DNA of 64,000 bases from Oceanobacillus sp. J11TS1. Lineage in GTDB: Bacteria; Bacillota; Bacilli; Bacillales; Amphibacillaceae. Below, piece after piece: positions 20,542 through 29,724 of the stretch. Within the stretch, counting starts at the first letter, position 1. Each line of letters begins with the position of its first letter. The translations under genes and the position numbers were made by a program. Under the pieces are notes generated by a model. It ran no database searches, was not told the origin of the DNA, and saw nothing but the letters and a program-made list of their open reading frames with translations. The stretch is from positions 1-64,000 of the forward strand of contig NZ_BORO01000018.1 in NCBI RefSeq assembly GCF_018333215.1. The letters run 5' to 3'.

Positions 20542-20558
20542 TCTAATAGAAACAATCC

Positions 20559-21284
20559 TTATTTATTTAGTTTATACATCTCATGCGCCATCGACTCTAA
20601 AATATAAAGAACAGGCACTTGTGTTGTAATGTTAGCTCCCTCATACCATTCCTCCGTCACATAATAGGGAATATTTATATCTGAGATTTTTGCTATGGTA
20701 GAGTGTTTATTGTTTGTGATACTAATAATCTTGCTTCCTTCTTGTTTTAACTGGTTCAGATGCGTGACTGAAAAGTTATTTTCTCCTGAAACGGATAAAG
20801 CAATTGTTGCGCTGTTATAACGTAATTTGGAGTGAATGGGGAAGAGCGGATCTTTTATATACATTGAAAATTTACCTAAGCTTGAAAAATATCTTGCGCC
20901 ATATTCAGCAAGCACCCCGGAGCTTCCTATTCCAATAAAAATGACACTATCTGCCTTGGTAACGAGACTTGCAGCTTTCCTTATATTTTCTTCTATATCC
21001 CCTTTTAACGTGCGCTCAAAAAATTCTATAATGGAATGCTGGGAGCCTTTTAAGACTGTCTTTTTATTTCCTTCTAAATGCATTTTAAGTTTTACTTTAA
21101 ATTCGGAGAAACCCTCACAATTTATCTTTCTGCAAAAACGTAAAATTGTAGCTGTCGACACATGGGTTTCATCTGCCAGTTCGCGGATTCGCATGTAAGC
21201 GACTTTATCAGCGTTTTGACTAATATAGTTGTATAAAGAAGTTTCTAGCTCATTAAATGAAGCAATCATATCTTGTGTAAACAT
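20559..21284 (-). CDS. MurR/RpiR-family transcriptional regulator (HTH + SIS)
   Basis: 241 aa. The N-terminal RpiR winged helix (residues 1-75) includes THVSTATILRFCRKINCEGF. The C-terminal SIS sugar-phosphate-binding domain (~105-240) has IFIGIGSSGVLAEYGARYF and ALSVSGENNFSVTHL. Such proteins sense phosphosugars. It is divergent from the GH4 gene and convergent with the GH1 gene, so it most likely controls the GH4 gene and perhaps the whole cluster, adding a DNA-level regulator to the RNA-level LicT system. The ribosome site AAGGAGAATT supports this start. Confidence 0.87.
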   Translation of the reverse strand: MFTQDMIASFNELETSLYNYISQNADKVAYMRIRELADETHVSTATILRFCRKINCEGFSEFKVKLKMHLEGNKKTVLKGSQHSIIEFFERTLKGDIEENIRKAASLVTKADSVIFIGIGSSGVLAEYGARYFSSLGKFSMYIKDPLFPIHSKLRYNSATIALSVSGENNFSVTHLNQLKQEGSKIISITNNKHSTIAKISDINIPYYVTEEWYEGANITTQVPVLYILESMAHEMYKLNK

Positions 21285-21501
21285 TTACGTAGAATTCTCC
21301 TTTTATTAAAAAGTTTTATAGCTTCATATTACCATGTAATAAGATACATGTCGTTACAATTATGAAACAAATGACTTCTGACGTTACTCGAAACTAGATG
21401 ACTGCAGTTTATTTACCCCAATACTGAATGCGGATACAATGGATGTATTCGTTATGAAATTTAGATTGTTAAATTACAAATTACCTGGGGGTGCAACGCA
21501 T

Positions 21502-22836
21502 ATGACAAAAGGTATTAAAATTGCAACAATTGGCGGGGGATCAAGTTATACTCCTGAATTAGTAGAAGGATTTATAAAACGATATGATGAGTTCCCGGTT
21601 CAAGAGTTATGGTTAGTAGATGTGGAAGCAGGAAAAGAAAAATTGGAAATCGTTGGGAACCTTGCAAAAAGAATGATTGAAAAAGCAGGCCTTCCAATCG
21701 AAGTTCATTTAACACTCGATAGAAGAGCTGCTTTAAAGGATGCTGATTTTGTTACAACCCAATTTCGAGTAGGATTACTAGATGCTCGTGCAAAAGATGA
21801 AAGTATTCCATTAAAATATGGTGTTCTCGGACAAGAGACAAATGGGCCTGGCGGATTATTTAAAGGATTACGAACCATCCCGGTAATTTTAGATATTTGT
21901 AAGGATATGGAAGAATTGTGTCCGGATGCTTGGTTAATCAACTTTACGAATCCGGCTGGTATGGTAACTGAAGCCGTACTACGCTATTCGAATATCAAAA
22001 AAGTGGTAGGATTGTGCAATGTGCCAATCGGAATGGAAATGGGCATTGCCAATTTATTAGATGTCGATCATTCGCGAATCCGTATTGATTTTGCCGGTCT
22101 AAATCACATGGTTTACGGGCTGGACGTCTATGTTGATGGAGAGAGTGTAAAGGAAGAGGTTATCCAAAAACTATCTGACCCAGAAAATAGCAGCTTCGTT
22201 AAGAATATCGATGGAATGGGGTGGGAGCCTGCGTTTATCCAATCATTAGATGCTTTGACATGCCCATACCATATGTATTACTACAAATCGAAGGAAATGT
22301 TGGATAAAGCTTTTGAAAGCTCCAAAGCAGAAGGTACGCGTGCTGAGGTCGTTCAACAATTAGAAAAAGAATTATTCGAGCTCTATAAAGATGAAAACCT
22401 TGATATCAAACCACCTCAATTAGAAGAACGCGGCGGGGCGTATTACTCGGATGCAGCGGTTCGCTTGATTACATCTATTTACAACGACAAACGTGACATT
22501 CAACCAGTAAACACAATGAATCGCGGGGCAATTGCCAGTATTCCTGATGAATCAGCAGTTGAAATCAGTTGTGTTATTACAAAAGACGGCCCAATCCCGT
22601 TAACTATAGGAGATCTGCCGGTTGCTGCCCGTGGCCTTGTCCAACAAATTAAGTCATTTGAACGTATTGCGGCAGAAGCAGCGGTAACAGGCGATTATAA
22701 TAAAGCGGTCCTTGCTTTAACGATTAATCCTTTAACACCGAGTGATGCGATTGCAAAACAAATTGTGGATGAAATGATGGAAGCGCATAAAGAGCATCTC
22801 CCTCAATTTTTTCAAAAAGAAAAAGTAATGCAATAG
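21502..22836 (+). CDS. licH: 6-phospho-beta-glucosidase, GH4 (LicH-like)
   Basis: 444 aa, close to the 442 aa of B. subtilis LicH. Family 4 enzymes use NAD+ and a divalent metal for an oxidation-elimination mechanism. Visible are the nucleotide-binding [12 protein letters not shown] at the N-terminus and the metal ligands C172 (VGLCNVP) and H202 (GLNHMVYG), plus [11 protein letters not shown] start at 21502 (MTKGIKI) because GGGGGTG precedes it; an ATG 21 codons upstream lacks a ribosome site. It is a second phospho-glucosidase next to the GH1 enzyme, giving redundant or complementary substrate range. Confidence 0.9.
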   Translation: MTKGIKIATIGGGSSYTPELVEGFIKRYDEFPVQELWLVDVEAGKEKLEIVGNLAKRMIEKAGLPIEVHLTLDRRAALKDADFVTTQFRVGLLDARAKDESIPLKYGVLGQETNGPGGLFKGLRTIPVILDICKDMEELCPDAWLINFTNPAGMVTEAVLRYSNIKKVVGLCNVPIGMEMGIANLLDVDHSRIRIDFAGLNHMVYGLDVYVDGESVKEEVIQKLSDPENSSFVKNIDGMGWEPAFIQSLDALTCPYHMYYYKSKEMLDKAFESSKAEGTRAEVVQQLEKELFELYKDENLDIKPPQLEERGGAYYSDAAVRLITSIYNDKRDIQPVNTMNRGAIASIPDESAVEISCVITKDGPIPLTIGDLPVAARGLVQQIKSFERIAAEAAVTGDYNKAVLALTINPLTPSDAIAKQIVDEMMEAHKEHLPQFFQKEKVMQ

Positions 22837-22864
22837 TGTGATGTTGGTAGCTAAGTAGAATTCT

Positions 22865-22907
22865 AGCAATACAGATTTTAGAAATGAAATCTGTATTGCT
22901 TTTAATT
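22865..22907 (+). terminator. Terminator of licH
   Basis: Perfect 14-bp stem agcaatacagattt (22865-22878) with aaatctgtattgct (22887-22900), then tttaattt. Confidence 0.85.
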
Positions 22908-22923
22908 TGAGATTGATCAGTCC

Positions 22924-23244
22924 TCGCTCCATGGGAAGCCCCCGTTCAAGCCAGGACCCGCTCCAATTTGAAGGAAGGCGCTCCGCTCAAGCCAGAACCC
23001 GCTCCAAAATCTAGAAAGGCGCTCCAACCAAGCTCGGATCCGCTCCAAATCAGAGGAAAGCGCTCCACCCAAGGCAGGATCCGCTCGAAATCAGGGGAAA
23101 GCGCTCCACTCAGGATCCGCTCGAGATCAGGGGAAAGCGCTCCACCCAAGCACCAATCCGCTCCAACATCAGGTAAAAGCGCTCCATCCAAGCCAGAACC
23201 CGCTCCAAATCAGAGGAAAACCGCTCCATCCAAGCCCCCCACTC
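22924..23244. repeat. Array of ~41-bp GC-rich CGCTCC repeats
   Basis: About seven imperfect tandem units of roughly 41 bp, each made of CGCTCCANCCAAGCCAGGAT followed by CCGCTCCAAATCAGAGGAAA. Half-units start near 22924, 22958, 22979, 22999, 23020, 23040, 23061, 23081, 23102, 23117, 23138, 23158, 23180, 23200 and 23221. The block is clearly richer in G+C than its surroundings. Long open frames cross it on both strands, but 41 is not a multiple of three, so the repeat shifts frame every unit and coding is unlikely. The remaining bases to 23438 show no gene. Confidence 0.9.
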
Positions 23245-23438
23245 ACCTGATTAAAATCTATACTATATATTAAACGGGCAGTATCAGCAAATAAGCAGAT
23301 TCCCATCATAATTAAAATAATTAGTATCTGGTAATAGAATTTAGTATAATTAGCTTGTGTGTAGTATAATCAGGTTATTTCATCCTGCAATCAAATGAAT
23401 TCAGACGATACTTTTATAGAGAAAGGTGTTTGAAAAAG

Positions 23439-23882
23439 ATGACGGAACATGAACAGAAGAGTTCCCAGACTTACGTTGAAATTATTGGCGATACTGTGGT
23501 TGGGAAGCATTTAATCTTTACAATTCTCATTAGTGTAGTGTTTAGTTTCATTGGCTTTTTTATTGGCAGAGAACTTATTTTTCCGCGAATTGCTCCAGAA
23601 GAAATGGTGCAGTCTTATTCACTGCTATTGGGTATAGCTGGCAGTGTGACAGGTTTGGTGATTAATACGTTTTTATTTAAGCCAAAAAGAACATTAAATG
23701 AAACAGCATCTACCAATAATGAATTAACCGAAATATATAAGGATCTGCAATTAGATATGGAAGAGGAACGTGAATCCATTTTAAATGATCCGGTAACTAT
23801 CCAAGAGATGAAAGAACAAGGATTTTATGAAATGTTTATTCCGGATGAGGGGGAGCAGGATCGTTCGAAAGAGAAGAAATAA
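23439..23882 (+). CDS. Small membrane protein upstream of a TctA-like permease
   Basis: 147 aa with two predicted membrane segments (about residues 27-48 and 63-85) and an acidic, coiled-coil-prone cytoplasmic tail. It has no recognised family. It sits 43 nt before the TctA-like gene and is probably co-transcribed, so it may replace the small TctB subunit of tripartite tricarboxylate transporters, although TctB usually has four segments. I use the ATG at 23439; a TTG three codons upstream is too close to the AAAGGTG ribosome site. Confidence 0.6.
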   Translation: MTEHEQKSSQTYVEIIGDTVVGKHLIFTILISVVFSFIGFFIGRELIFPRIAPEEMVQSYSLLLGIAGSVTGLVINTFLFKPKRTLNETASTNNELTEIYKDLQLDMEEERESILNDPVTIQEMKEQGFYEMFIPDEGEQDRSKEKK

Positions 23883-23925
23883 TGTAAAGCATTTATCAAC
23901 CTAGAAAAGAGGAGAATGAACAAAA

Positions 23926-25281
23926 ATGGATGTATTACTGATATCAATCGTATTAGCGGTTGTTGCGGGGATTATATTTACCGGTATTGGTTTGATTTCC
24001 GGTTCAGATGAGACTGCTGTTCTTGTTCCGGCAACATTAATTGTTGTTTTATTGGGAGCACCTCCAGAGGCTGTATTCGCATTTTTTATGTCGGCAGTCC
24101 TTTCCAAGCATCTGACGCATGCAATCCCTACTGCGTTAATGGGAGTGCCTGGAGATACAACAGCGACACCAATGTTGGATCATGCCAATTTTATGCGGCG
24201 AATCGGCTTGCCGCATATTGCATTACGAAAAATGATTTCAGGAGGGATTATTGGTGCCTTTATTGCTCTTCCTGTGTCATTAGCATTTGCTGTTTTCTTG
24301 AGTCAGTTTGGGGAGTTTTTTCAAAAGAACGCTGGAATTATCTTCACATTAGCAGCTGTTCTTATTGGTTATTTTTCCAAAGGACGCTGGGCAAGTATTA
24401 TTTTAATTATTCCATTTGCGCTGGTGGTTCAGGGACTTAACTTAGTCAGCACAACCATTTTAGGATCGGGTTTATCGACTAGCTTCTTTCTGGGGATTGC
24501 AATTGGGCCGATGTTTACGGATATTTTATTAGCATCCTCCAAGAGTGGGCGTTTGATGATTCAACGTCATGAGCCAAATGAGTATAAATTAGCTCCGGAA
24601 AAGAAATCTTGGTCTGGCTATTTTCCGAATCCTTTTAAAGTGTTAACGAAAAAACAATCCGCAGCAGTCGGCGGAACGTCTTTCTTGTCTTCTTTAACTT
24701 TTGCTTTAAGTCCTGTTGGAATGACTGCACTTATGGGAGAAGTTATCGGCTCTCGTGTAAAAGGGCAATATAAGAAATCAACCACAAGCCTTTCCACAAT
24801 GAATGGTGTGACTGAATCCACTTATATTGCGGAGACGATTATTCCGCTAGTTGCGTTCGGAATTCCGCTCAGCCCTGTAGCGATTGGGCCGGCACAAGGA
24901 TTATTTAATGCACCGCCTGTATTTACAACAGAACCAGTTCATAATTTGCATACATTAATGGAACCAATGGACTTTCTTCTGTATGGATTTATTGGAATTA
25001 TTATTGCGGCAGTTCTTGCTTATCCATTTTCAATGAACTTCGCCCGAAAAGCAACGGTGCTCGTTTTAAAATACATCAACCAAGAAGCGATTATCGCCAT
25101 GTTTATTGGAATCGTTACGTTGCTTGCGTTTTATGAGGGCGGCCTTATCAGTGTTGCCGTTACTTTTTCCATGGCGATGGTTGGCGGACTGTTGAATCGA
25201 TTCCTCGGGGTAGGAGTAGGTGTTCAATTTATGATTTTCTACGGCTCCAGCTGGATTGTAGCGACATTATTCGGTCTATAA
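23926..25281 (+). CDS. TctA-type tripartite tricarboxylate transporter permease
   Basis: 451-aa membrane protein with about 11-12 hydrophobic segments. IFTGIGLISGSDETAVLVPA and ALMGVPGDTTATPMLDHANF resemble the paired conserved loops of the TctA (DUF112) permease family, with G-rich repeats in both halves. TctA normally works with TctB and a periplasmic-type binding protein TctC for secondary uptake of carboxylates. No TctC gene is in the window. The operon consists only of this gene and the 147-aa membrane protein. Substrate unknown. Confidence 0.8.
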   Translation: MDVLLISIVLAVVAGIIFTGIGLISGSDETAVLVPATLIVVLLGAPPEAVFAFFMSAVLSKHLTHAIPTALMGVPGDTTATPMLDHANFMRRIGLPHIALRKMISGGIIGAFIALPVSLAFAVFLSQFGEFFQKNAGIIFTLAAVLIGYFSKGRWASIILIIPFALVVQGLNLVSTTILGSGLSTSFFLGIAIGPMFTDILLASSKSGRLMIQRHEPNEYKLAPEKKSWSGYFPNPFKVLTKKQSAAVGGTSFLSSLTFALSPVGMTALMGEVIGSRVKGQYKKSTTSLSTMNGVTESTYIAETIIPLVAFGIPLSPVAIGPAQGLFNAPPVFTTEPVHNLHTLMEPMDFLLYGFIGIIIAAVLAYPFSMNFARKATVLVLKYINQEAIIAMFIGIVTLLAFYEGGLISVAVTFSMAMVGGLLNRFLGVGVGVQFMIFYGSSWIVATLFGL

Positions 25282-25296
25282 TATTTTCTGACCCTT

Positions 25297-25334
25297 ATGG
25301 TGGGACATGCAAGTGCGGTCCCATCATTTTTGTT
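25297..25334 (+). terminator. Terminator of the TctA-like operon
   Basis: atggtgggac (25297-25306) pairs with gtcccatcat (25318-25327), then tttttgtt. Confidence 0.8.
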
Positions 25335-25420
25335 ACGTAAAAAAGAAAGGCGCAGAACCCTCCAAGAACTATAGGGGTATCGGGATATGATAAAATAGGG
25401 CTTGGAAGGAAGTGAAGCTG

Positions 25421-26266
25421 ATGAAGTTAATTGCAATTGATTTAGACGGTACATTATTAGGGGAAGATGGCAAAATTAGTGAAGCCAATCAAGAGGCTAT
25501 CCGTAAGAGACAAGCAAATGGAGATATGGTGACCTTTTGTTCGGGCAGATCCCTGCATGATATGCGCGCGATTGCGGCTGAGTCGGATTTAGAGGTTCCG
25601 TTGATATGTGCAAACGGAGCATTAACCGAAGTAAATGGAGAAATTATCCGCAGTCAGATCCTTGTTGGGGACAAGTTAGTGGAATTAATGGAAAAAGTCT
25701 CGGAAGCTAAGTTATATTATGAAATTTATACCAATAACGGCGTATATATTGAAAAGAATAAAAAGCAAATCCTTGAAGAAGAAAAGGAAAGCCTCTTTGA
25801 TACGCCGGAGGAAAAAGAAAGAGCGAATGAGATTATCCAAATACAGAATAGCCAGTATGGCATCGTGGAGGTAGATGATTACTTAGAAGCAGGCGTTACA
25901 GAATTAGAGCCTTATAAATTATTTATCCTGACCTTCCGCCGCGAAGAATTAGAAAAGCTGGAGGAAAAATGGAGGGACAGGGAGGATATTGCTTTAACAA
26001 CTTCAGGCTATCAAAAATTAGAAATTTCCCATCCGGATGCTAGTAAAGGGAATGCATTCGCTGAATTAGCAGCGTATTATAACGTTCCACAGGAAAATAC
26101 AGTTGCCATTGGAGATAATTTTAATGATGTGTCGATGTTCCAATATGCAGGAACCGCGATCGCTATGAAGAATGCGGAACCAAAAGTAAAGGAATACGCA
26201 AATCATGTGACGAAAAACAATGATGAAGATGGCGTTGGCTATGCACTTAATGAACTGATCGATTAA
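25421..26266 (+). CDS. HAD-superfamily phosphatase, Cof type
   Basis: 281-aa cytosolic hydrolase. HAD motif I is IAIDLDGTLL with nucleophile D7 and acid D9; motif II includes TFCSGRS; a conserved Lys sits in SKGNAF; motif IV is AIGDNFNDVSMF. The C2-type cap lies between. Cof-type enzymes dephosphorylate sugar phosphates, cofactors or nucleotides with broad specificity, so the substrate is open. The ATG at 25421 has GGAAGGAAG 8 nt upstream and is preferred over an in-frame GTG at 25412. Confidence 0.88.
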   Translation: MKLIAIDLDGTLLGEDGKISEANQEAIRKRQANGDMVTFCSGRSLHDMRAIAAESDLEVPLICANGALTEVNGEIIRSQILVGDKLVELMEKVSEAKLYYEIYTNNGVYIEKNKKQILEEEKESLFDTPEEKERANEIIQIQNSQYGIVEVDDYLEAGVTELEPYKLFILTFRREELEKLEEKWRDREDIALTTSGYQKLEISHPDASKGNAFAELAAYYNVPQENTVAIGDNFNDVSMFQYAGTAIAMKNAEPKVKEYANHVTKNNDEDGVGYALNELID

Positions 26267-26283
26267 AATTGGATTAACCTCGT

Positions 26284-26346
26284 AAAAAAATCCGAACTGG
26301 ATTCCCGTTTTCAAATAAGAAAGCGTGAAACCCTGTTCGGATTTTT
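26284..26346. terminator. Bidirectional terminator between convergent genes
   Basis: aaaaaatccgaac (26285-26297) pairs with gttcggattttt (26335-26346) around a long loop. An A-run before and T-run after allow function on both strands. Confidence 0.7.
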
Positions 26347-26373
26347 AAGTGTAACATTTCGCTTTAAAATGCA

Positions 26374-27459
26374 CTATTCTTCTACTTTTTCAATCGATTT
26401 CTTCTTCACAAATTGGAATAAGCCAACCTCATTTGCTGCTTGAAATGCACTGACAACGAACGGTCCAAAAATTAATCCAAGGACACCGAAGAAGACAAAA
26501 CCAAAATACATGGATAAGACAGTTGGTAATGCAGCTAGTCCCATCTGATCACCGAGTACTTTTGGTTCGGTAATCCGTCTGATAATGAGTAAGAACAATG
26601 CGAGTACCATTAACTGCATACCTGTTGGAATATCTCCAATCAGCATCATGAGTCCGCCCCATGGAACAAGGATTAGGGCAGGACCGACGTAGAGCGGAAT
26701 AATGTCCACAATCCAGATAATAAAGGTCATTAACAGCGCAAATCGAGGGGAGATATATAATAGGCTCAAATACGTAAGCACAAAAATCATAACACTTAAT
26801 AAAAATTGGGCTTTCCAATATCCCCAGAAAACCGTTCGTAAACGTTGGAAGAAAGTTTTTAACTTTGTAGCTGTTTTTTCTGGGAAAAGAGAGAAAAATG
26901 CTTGAAATAGTTTCGGTAAATCAAGGCTAAATAAGAAGAAAGTAATTAAATAGACAAGAGAAATAAAGAGCAGGTTAGGGATAGATTGCACCCATGAACC
27001 GAGCATGCCGATGATGCCTTCCACCAGGTCATATCCCGTATTTAACAGGCGTTCTGATTGACGTTCCAGCTCACTAATAATCGCATCACGCTGCGGTAAA
27101 TCTGCAATGAGGTCATTAAATTTATAAATAATCTCATTGATAATGGATTGAATCTCACTTCCATATCTGGGAACATTATAACTCCACTCTATAATGCGGC
27201 TGATCGTGCTTGTAAGCATGATGTAAATCAATGCGCATGCTGCTGCAACGAATGTCGTAAAAACAATGGTTACCGGCCAAATCCGTTTTTCTGTTTTCAA
27301 GGCGCTTCCTAACAGCTTCACGAGTGGTTCAAAGATAATGGCTGTCAATAAAGCTAATAAGACTGGAACAAATACGGAAAAATAAAAATATAAGAATATG
27401 GCTAATGCTACGATAAAAATACCGATAATAATTTTCTTAAGTAATGATTGATTTAACAA
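26374..27459 (-). CDS. AI-2E family transporter
   Basis: 361-aa membrane protein with about seven to eight hydrophobic segments: a first pair at residues 10-45, one near 60-85, a soluble helical stretch (~90-140), then a cluster from 150 to the end. IVDIIPLYVGPALILVPWGG and GDQMGLAALPTVLSMYFGF are the conserved C-terminal loop patterns of the AI-2E/UPF0118 family (relatives include YtvI, YdbI, YrrI). Family members have been linked to quorum-signal or ion export and, for YtvI, to sporulation; which applies here is not visible. It is a single gene. Confidence 0.88.
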   Translation of the reverse strand: MLNQSLLKKIIIGIFIVALAIFLYFYFSVFVPVLLALLTAIIFEPLVKLLGSALKTEKRIWPVTIVFTTFVAAACALIYIMLTSTISRIIEWSYNVPRYGSEIQSIINEIIYKFNDLIADLPQRDAIISELERQSERLLNTGYDLVEGIIGMLGSWVQSIPNLLFISLVYLITFFLFSLDLPKLFQAFFSLFPEKTATKLKTFFQRLRTVFWGYWKAQFLLSVMIFVLTYLSLLYISPRFALLMTFIIWIVDIIPLYVGPALILVPWGGLMMLIGDIPTGMQLMVLALFLLIIRRITEPKVLGDQMGLAALPTVLSMYFGFVFFGVLGLIFGPFVVSAFQAANEVGLFQFVKKKSIEKVEE

Positions 27460-27670
27460 AAGCTTTCCCCCTGCCGATAAGACGATAAATTCACATAATA
27501 TTATTTTATCACGGAATCACCGTCCGTAAAACTACTGCGTGAAATAAAGTATGAGACCAGGTGAGCTGCTCTCCCCGCTGCAGCGAAGCATCATTTTGGA
27601 ATATTAGATGTTCAAAAAATCAGTCACACTTGTTCGAGAAAAGAACGGCTTGATAAGAGCTCCCAAACCG

Positions 27671-27699
27671 TGCGGAAGCTCTTCATAGGAGCTTCCGCA
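27671..27699. repeat. Perfect 11-bp inverted repeat
   Basis: TGCGGAAGCTC (27671-27681) and GAGCTTCCGCA (27689-27699) around a 7-nt loop, 21 nt beyond the stop of the lipoprotein gene. It lacks a T-run, so it may be a weak terminator or an RNA-stabilising hairpin. Confidence 0.55.
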
Positions 27700-27720
27700 A
27701 CACACAAGAAGTCTGTATTC

Positions 27721-28209
27721 TTATTGAATATAAAATCCGCCTACTTCATTCTTGCCATTAATGGATACATTTAAAATAAACGGCTGTTCGCCAAATGAAC
27801 TTTCATAAATAAAGGAATGGTAGCCATCTATTTCTTGTTCCTCCACATAATCAAACCCATTAAATTCCCCAAAATCGGTAACAAGCTGACTCCAAAGCGC
27901 TTCTAGATCTTGGGCAGTTATTTCAGATGCCATCCTATCATCAAATAGCGCTTCTGCCTGCGCAAATTCTTCATCCGCTACAAGTGTTAAAAATTCTTCC
28001 GCTGTTTTAGAGGCTTCTTCTGGCGTTATGGAAACAGTATCTTCCTCATCGGCGTTTTCCTCTTGCGCTTTGTTTTCTTCCTTGGTTGTTGTATCCTCTT
28101 CGTTATTTGCATTATCTGTTTCAGAGGATGAATCTGAATTTCCGCAAGCTACTAAGACAGTAATCGATAAAATAGTTGTACATAAAATAATTAACTTTTT
28201 TAATTTCAT
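27721..28209 (-). CDS. DUF3887-type lipoprotein
   Basis: 162-aa lipoprotein. The lipobox LVAC has the lipidated Cys at residue 22, followed by a highly acidic Ser/Glu/Asn linker (residues 24-60) and a ~95-residue domain (AEEFLTLVADEEFAQAEALF...YHSFIYESSFGEQPFILNVS) that resembles the NTF2-like DUF3887 fold. It starts 2 nt after the hydrolase gene, so the two are one transcript. The hydrolase seems to carry a related domain at its N-terminus, hinting at a shared ligand or a gene split. Function unknown. Confidence 0.78.
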   Translation of the reverse strand: MKLKKLIILCTTILSITVLVACGNSDSSSETDNANNEEDTTTKEENKAQEENADEEDTVSITPEEASKTAEEFLTLVADEEFAQAEALFDDRMASEITAQDLEALWSQLVTDFGEFNGFDYVEEQEIDGYHSFIYESSFGEQPFILNVSINGKNEVGGFYIQ

Positions 28210-28211
28210 GG

Positions 28212-29564
28212 TTATTCCCCTTTCTCTTTATTCCTTCCTTGCTCGTGAATCCAGTCACTTATGTCTGAAATCACTTGTTTATCAACATGGCCGGGAATCT
28301 CGTATTCTTGAGCGGTGCCTTTGTTTTCTCCTTGTGACAAAATGAAGCTATGATTAAGATTTGGATAGCTTTTTAATACTGCTTGCGGTTCATTATCAAA
28401 CAAGCTTTGCCATGCAGCAAAATCCTTTTCCGCACTTATTTGAAAATCCGCCTCTCCTTGAAGAATTAACATCGGTTTCTTGGAGTCAAGAGCAAGTTGG
28501 CCGACGTCGTATTGAGCCATTTCGTGAAAATAGTAGCCGCTCATACCTGCAAAATGATAGCGCATCGCTTCTTCTTTAGGCATATCTTGAAGGCTTGCGA
28601 GGAGTTCTTTTAATGCATCGGCTTGATCGATTTGTTTTTCTTTTGCTTCGTCGCTAAGATTTTCAGGGATTGCATTTACTTGTTGGTCGTAGATGATTTC
28701 CCAAAATGGGCGGGGCGGTCCGGCTAAAATAATCATCCCTGCTGTACCTGCTTGGTCATCAATGCGTGGCGCAAGCATTCCACCGAGGGAGTGCCCGCCG
28801 ATATATACGTGGTCGGCTTGAATCCGTTCATCTGCTTGCAACAATGTTGCTGCTTCGACGGCATCATCAATTGTTTCTTCATTGACAGTTTGTTCAGCTC
28901 CGAAATCCTCCATCATTTTTTCTACATGCGCATAGGTGCGCTTATCATACCGCAGAACAGCAATACCTTCTTCTCCTAATCCGTAAGCAATATCTTTGAA
29001 TGGTTTGTAAGCAAAAATTTCTTCATCCATATTGCTAGGGCCGGACCCATGAACAAGGACGACTGCTGGAAAAGGCCCTTCTTTATCAGCAGGCAGTGTT
29101 AATTTTGCCTTTAAAGGATAGCCTTCTTCTGCCTCGATGATCATCTCTTCTTCTGTTACGGAATCAGGCAACGTTAATTCTTGAGGCGGCCGCTGAATTC
29201 GTAAGCTATTTAGTTTTGTTTCTTCTTTTTCTTCAACCCAACGCATTTCAACTTCAACGGTTGCATCGTTAAAAATGACTTCACTGGAAGCAACAGTCAC
29301 TTCCTCTTTTGTAGCAACCTTAACTTCGCTTATTTCCTCGGGTGTATCTCCTCGATTTGCTTCCCAGGATTGTTGTAGATCAGCGGCAGGGTATTTGTCT
29401 CTCAATGCTTCTGAAAAGAAATCTTGTTCTATTTGCTGGTACGCTTCCTCGTGCAATTGGTAAATGACTTCTTCCGTTTTCTCTTTTACGGTATCCTCTT
29501 GGCTCATGCAAGCAGAGAGGATAAGGAGCGTAAGGCTGAAGAGAAACACACATCTTTTTCGCAA
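28212..29564 (-). CDS. Alpha/beta hydrolase lipoprotein with N-terminal DUF3887-like domain
   Basis: 450-aa surface hydrolase. Lipobox LSAC puts the lipidated Cys at residue 19 when starting at the TTG at 29564, which lies 8 nt behind AAAGGAGG. A GTG at 29573 overlaps the ribosome site and is rejected; GTG 29567 is possible. Residues ~25-130 resemble DUF3887; the rest is an alpha/beta hydrolase with the oxyanion loop VLVHGSGPS, the nucleophile elbow YIGGHSLGGMLAP and a late catalytic His in YPNLNHSF. Probably an esterase or peptidase acting on an extracellular ester or peptide. It is translationally linked to the next lipoprotein. Confidence 0.83.
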   Translation of the reverse strand: MRKRCVFLFSLTLLILSACMSQEDTVKEKTEEVIYQLHEEAYQQIEQDFFSEALRDKYPAADLQQSWEANRGDTPEEISEVKVATKEEVTVASSEVIFNDATVEVEMRWVEEKEETKLNSLRIQRPPQELTLPDSVTEEEMIIEAEEGYPLKAKLTLPADKEGPFPAVVLVHGSGPSNMDEEIFAYKPFKDIAYGLGEEGIAVLRYDKRTYAHVEKMMEDFGAEQTVNEETIDDAVEAATLLQADERIQADHVYIGGHSLGGMLAPRIDDQAGTAGMIILAGPPRPFWEIIYDQQVNAIPENLSDEAKEKQIDQADALKELLASLQDMPKEEAMRYHFAGMSGYYFHEMAQYDVGQLALDSKKPMLILQGEADFQISAEKDFAAWQSLFDNEPQAVLKSYPNLNHSFILSQGENKGTAQEYEIPGHVDKQVISDISDWIHEQGRNKEKGE

Positions 29565-29724
29565 CACAGTCACCTCCTTTTTGGGTAGAAGTAAGTTCCA
29601 TCCTCTTCTATCACATACGTTTTAAAACAAATAATGTTTCAAACAAAACCAAATTGTTTGTTAATGGGGTGTTCATCCGTTAAGCTAATCTATAGGATAT
29701 CTCTAGGAAAGAGGGTTGAAAAAG

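Noticed and set aside
22937-23240. CRISPR array
   Set aside because: The repeats are degenerate and contiguous with no unique spacers of constant length, and no cas genes are nearby.
22968-23273. 101-aa and opposing 81-aa reading frames across the CGCTCC repeats
   Set aside because: The 41-bp period shifts frame each unit, composition is extreme, and no ribosome site fits. Treated as non-coding repeat.
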